NCBI RefSeq assembly: GCF_047250385.1
Contig: NZ_JBLBVM010000043.1
Coordinates: 1 to 64,000 of the forward strand
DNA from: Glaciecola sp047250385
GTDB lineage: Bacteria > Pseudomonadota > Gammaproteobacteria > Enterobacterales > Alteromonadaceae
DNA length: 64,000 nucleotides
Direction: 5' to 3'
Each line of letters starts with the position of its first letter. The first letter of the stretch is position 1. Shown here one piece after another: positions 61,913-64,000 of this stretch. A model generated the notes under the pieces. The model made no database searches and was not told the origin of the DNA. It was given only the letters and a program-made list of their open reading frames with translations. The position numbers and the translations under genes were made by a program.

Positions 61913-63208
61913 TTGAAGCTTTTTTATATAGCATTGCTTTTTGGAGCTGTGTCGATTTTATTAGGTGGCTGTAATGACGATTCAAGTAATTTTCTAGATT
62001 TTTCAACGGATTTTTATGGGGTTGTTTCTTATCAGCCGGAGATAACTGACGATATACTTAAAGATTCTGTCGTAGTTCATTCGACTACAGAGTTCTTTAT
62101 CGCCCTTTCTGAAGAAAGGCAACGAATAGTTTTTGCTGCAGGTGAATTCGATTTAGGAGTCGTTAATATCGATTACAAGGTTGCTTTAGAAGGAGCTCCT
62201 AATCACGGTACAACCTTGATGGGAGGGACATTTCTATATCTTAATCATGATGGAATCAAGGTTTCTTCCTTCAAGTGGCTGGACGGTGCGTCCCCAAGCG
62301 GTGGGCGTTTTGCTGTAGAGCGTTTCGGAGTGATTTCAGTTTCTGCAGATAGTGTTTTTATTGAAAGCAATATATTTATTAATATTGGTGTTAACTCAAC
62401 AGTTAAAGATAAGACTGGGATAGCGATAAATTTGGTTGCTAGTGATTATGCTAAAATCATTGGAAACGAGTTCGTAAATAGCAGGGCTATAGCTATCAAA
62501 ACAGATGATTTTTCTAGACATTTAAACGTTAAATTCAACACGTTTAAAGATAGCTTGTTTTTCGATGGCGCAGGGGAGGTATTACATGTAGGAAACGGGT
62601 TTTCAGTTGGTCAAGCAATCACCTCAAAAGTTGATGATACTTTTGCTGAGTTCAGTAATAATTTTATTGAAAACTGGTCTTTAGAAAGAGAGTTAATATC
62701 AATAAAGACCTCCAAAAATAAAATTTATAACAACTTGTTTAATCGAAATGGCTTTTCTGCAATTGTAATTCGAATGGGAAACGAAAATGAAGTGTTTGAT
62801 AATATAATGGTAGAATCCACTGAATTTCCAATAAGAATATCAGGAGAGAAGAACAAGTTTTATGGTAATATCTTCTGTGGCTTATCTACTATGATTTCAC
62901 TGCATTCAGAAAGAAAATTTTCAAGTGAAATAGAAGATTTAGTTAATTCATATTGGGCTGCAAATGATAACCTGATAGTTGGAAATACTTTTGTCGGTTT
63001 CGAATCATTTGTAAATATTAATGAAGGTTATGCAGCAGAAGGCGATGACTATTTCGTAGCTTTGCCTAAAATGAACAAATTCCAAAAGAACATTATTTTT
63101 TCCAAAAATTTGAATCAATCAGACTTTATTTCAGACGCAATAGAAGTTAGCGAAAATCAAATATTCGATAAAAAAATAACCTGTAGGGTAACAAACCATG
63201 ATACTTAA
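61913..63208 (+). CDS. Right-handed beta-helix lipoprotein (polysaccharide-lyase-like)
   Basis: This 431-residue lipoprotein has lipobox LLGGC (Cys20). The mature part is rich in repeating strands: SNIFINIG, GNEFVNSRAIAI, FNTFKDSL, NNFIENW, NLFNRNGFSAIVI, DNIMVES, NIFCGLS and NTFVGFESF. This is the ladder of a right-handed parallel beta-helix, most like chondroitinase-B/alginate-lyase (PL6-like) proteins. No catalytic Lys/Arg pair could be assigned by eye, so it may cleave, epimerise or only bind the polymer. The start is TTG at 61913 with GAGGA eight bases upstream. It overlaps the acetyltransferase gene by 11 bp. Confidence 0.8.
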   Translation: MKLFYIALLFGAVSILLGGCNDDSSNFLDFSTDFYGVVSYQPEITDDILKDSVVVHSTTEFFIALSEERQRIVFAAGEFDLGVVNIDYKVALEGAPNHGTTLMGGTFLYLNHDGIKVSSFKWLDGASPSGGRFAVERFGVISVSADSVFIESNIFINIGVNSTVKDKTGIAINLVASDYAKIIGNEFVNSRAIAIKTDDFSRHLNVKFNTFKDSLFFDGAGEVLHVGNGFSVGQAITSKVDDTFAEFSNNFIENWSLERELISIKTSKNKIYNNLFNRNGFSAIVIRMGNENEVFDNIMVESTEFPIRISGEKNKFYGNIFCGLSTMISLHSERKFSSEIEDLVNSYWAANDNLIVGNTFVGFESFVNINEGYAAEGDDYFVALPKMNKFQKNIIFSKNLNQSDFISDAIEVSENQIFDKKITCRVTNHDT

Positions 63209-63824
63209 TAATTTGGAGTATTTATTCTCTAGAGTTTTGAAAAAATTGCGGGGTAACGCAATTAAGAATAGTCATATAGACACTACTTCAAAAGCAGAGT
63301 CAGGCTCGACTATATTTAATTCAAATATGCAGAGACACTCTTATTGCGGTTACGATTGTAGTATTATTAACGCAAACATAGGTTCTTTTGTATCGATAGC
63401 AAATAATGTATCAATAGGAGGTTCTAAACATCCGATGCACTTTGTTTCAATGAGCCCGGTATTTTTATCCCACAAAGATAGTGTTAAAAAAAAATATGCC
63501 AAGCATGATTACCAAGATATACCAAGAACAGAGATAGGCTGTGATGTTTGGATTGGTGCCGGAGTTTTCATAAAATCTGGTGTGAAAATTGGTAATGGTT
63601 CAGTGATTGGAATGGGGAGTGTAGTTACACGAGACGTTCCAGATTACTCAGTAGTAGCGGGTAATCCTGCTAAGTTGGTTCGATATAGGTTTGAGAAAAA
63701 TATAATCGAAAAATTACTTGAACTACAATGGTGGGATTTTGATGATGCTAAGCTTGAACGTTTAGGAGAGTTTGTAGTGAATCCTACAGAATTTATAGCT
63801 CAGGCTGTAGATTATAAAAATTAA
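63198..63824 (+). CDS. Hexapeptide-repeat O-acetyltransferase (CatB-related)
   Basis: This 208-residue left-handed beta-helix acyltransferase carries hexapeptide repeats ANIGSFVSIANNVSIGGS, then EIGCDVWIGAGVFIKSGVKI and GNGSVIGMGSVVTRDVPDYS, with the loop histidine in SKHPMHFVSMSP. VVAGNPAKLVRYRF closes the family signature. It probably acetylates a sugar of the repeat unit using acetyl-CoA. This is distinct from the MBOAT route at 5 kb, which acts in the periplasm. Confidence 0.92.
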   Translation: MILNNLEYLFSRVLKKLRGNAIKNSHIDTTSKAESGSTIFNSNMQRHSYCGYDCSIINANIGSFVSIANNVSIGGSKHPMHFVSMSPVFLSHKDSVKKKYAKHDYQDIPRTEIGCDVWIGAGVFIKSGVKIGNGSVIGMGSVVTRDVPDYSVVAGNPAKLVRYRFEKNIIEKLLELQWWDFDDAKLERLGEFVVNPTEFIAQAVDYKN

Positions 63825-63846
63825 TTTTGAAGGTGATAGATAAGTA

Positions 63847-64000
63847 ATGTCTAGTTTAAAAATATGTACAAATTGTGTGATGGATACCACTGACTCTCAA
63901 ATTACGTTTGATGAGAACGGCGTTTGTGATCACTGCTTAGATTTCAAGCAAAATGTTGCTCCAAATTGGCATACTGATGAGAGAGGTAACTCAGAATTAG
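63847..64000 (+). CDS. N-acetyl sugar amidotransferase (WbpG/PseA-like), N-terminal fragment (cut by window end)
   Basis: The first 51 codons are visible. They start MSSLKICTNCVMDTTDSQIT followed by FDENGVCDHCLDFKQN. CTNCVMDTTDSQITFDENGV and CDHC form the zinc-type cysteine signature of the WbpG/PseA amidotransferases, which place an amide on a sugar nucleotide using ammonia from HisH/HisF-like partners. Those partners would be expected just beyond the window. The ATG at 63847 follows the acetyltransferase stop by 22 bp, with GAAGGTG a little upstream. Confidence 0.9.
   Translation, partial: MSSLKICTNCVMDTTDSQITFDENGVCDHCLDFKQNVAPNWHTDERGNSEL

Noticed and set aside
46877..64000. The exosortase-linked exopolysaccharide locus expected with PrsT
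   Set aside because: No exosortase, PrsK/PrsR or other XrtA-cluster marker is present; it is an ordinary Wzx/Wzy locus as far as it can be seen.

Overview
The window reads as chromosomal DNA of a moderately AT-rich marine gammaproteobacterium of the Alteromonadales type. The support is housekeeping genes with gammaproteobacterial arrangements (pyrG-eno, mutS/pncC/recA, a complete ccmABCDEFGHI operon next to fliK, mlaA), a PEP-CTERM protein-sorting signature, and a Wzx/Wzy-type polysaccharide locus. The genus cannot be fixed from sequence alone. TTG start codons with good ribosome binding sites are unusually frequent. No rRNA, tRNA, CRISPR array or prophage was seen.

Region 1 (1-16.2 kb, all minus strand). 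The window opens inside an IS3-family insertion sequence. Next comes a surface-polymer block transcribed MBOAT O-acyltransferase, SGNH-like partner, PrsT TPR lipoprotein, PEP-CTERM protein, with a near-consensus sigma-54 promoter before the PEP-CTERM gene. After that lie a secreted metzincin-type zinc metalloprotease, a VAO-type flavin oxidase, an ABC exporter with a low-complexity linker, and a large secreted choice-of-anchor B beta-propeller protein with a GlyGly-CTERM-like tail.

Region 2 (16.2-20.1 kb). An MbnP/MbnH copper/di-heme pair is divergent from the beta-propeller gene. A PA14-like PEP-CTERM protein with its own possible sigma-54 promoter follows, then an unrecognised 217-residue protein. 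MbnH carries a strange N-terminal array of five-residue repeats ahead of its lipoprotein signal.

Region 3 (20.2-33.8 kb). Here are eno, pyrG, an exported amidohydrolase, mutS, pncC (cinA C-terminal domain, split by a six-residue-repeat insertion) and recA with a LexA box lying inside its promoter. A first wecB-wecC pair for UDP-ManNAcA follows. Intergenic DNA contains an 8-bp minisatellite next to mutS, a nested 19-bp/58-bp array after recA, and REP-like hairpins.

Region 4 (33.9-45.2 kb). fliK and a short FlhB-like gene lie on the minus strand. Divergently, the full cytochrome c maturation operon ccmABCDEFGHI runs without a break into mlaA.

Region 5 (45.3-64 kb). This is a polysaccharide region: a frameshifted galE, a small membrane protein, rmlACDB (dTDP-rhamnose), and a POT peptide transporter. 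A second wecB-wecC pair then leads a long operon: SLBB exporter, Wzz, Wzx flippase, Wzy polymerase, a glycosyltransferase, a beta-helix lipoprotein, a hexapeptide acetyltransferase, and the start of a WbpG-type sugar amidotransferase cut by the window end. Together these suggest a rhamnose- and ManNAcA-containing polymer that is acetylated and probably amidated.
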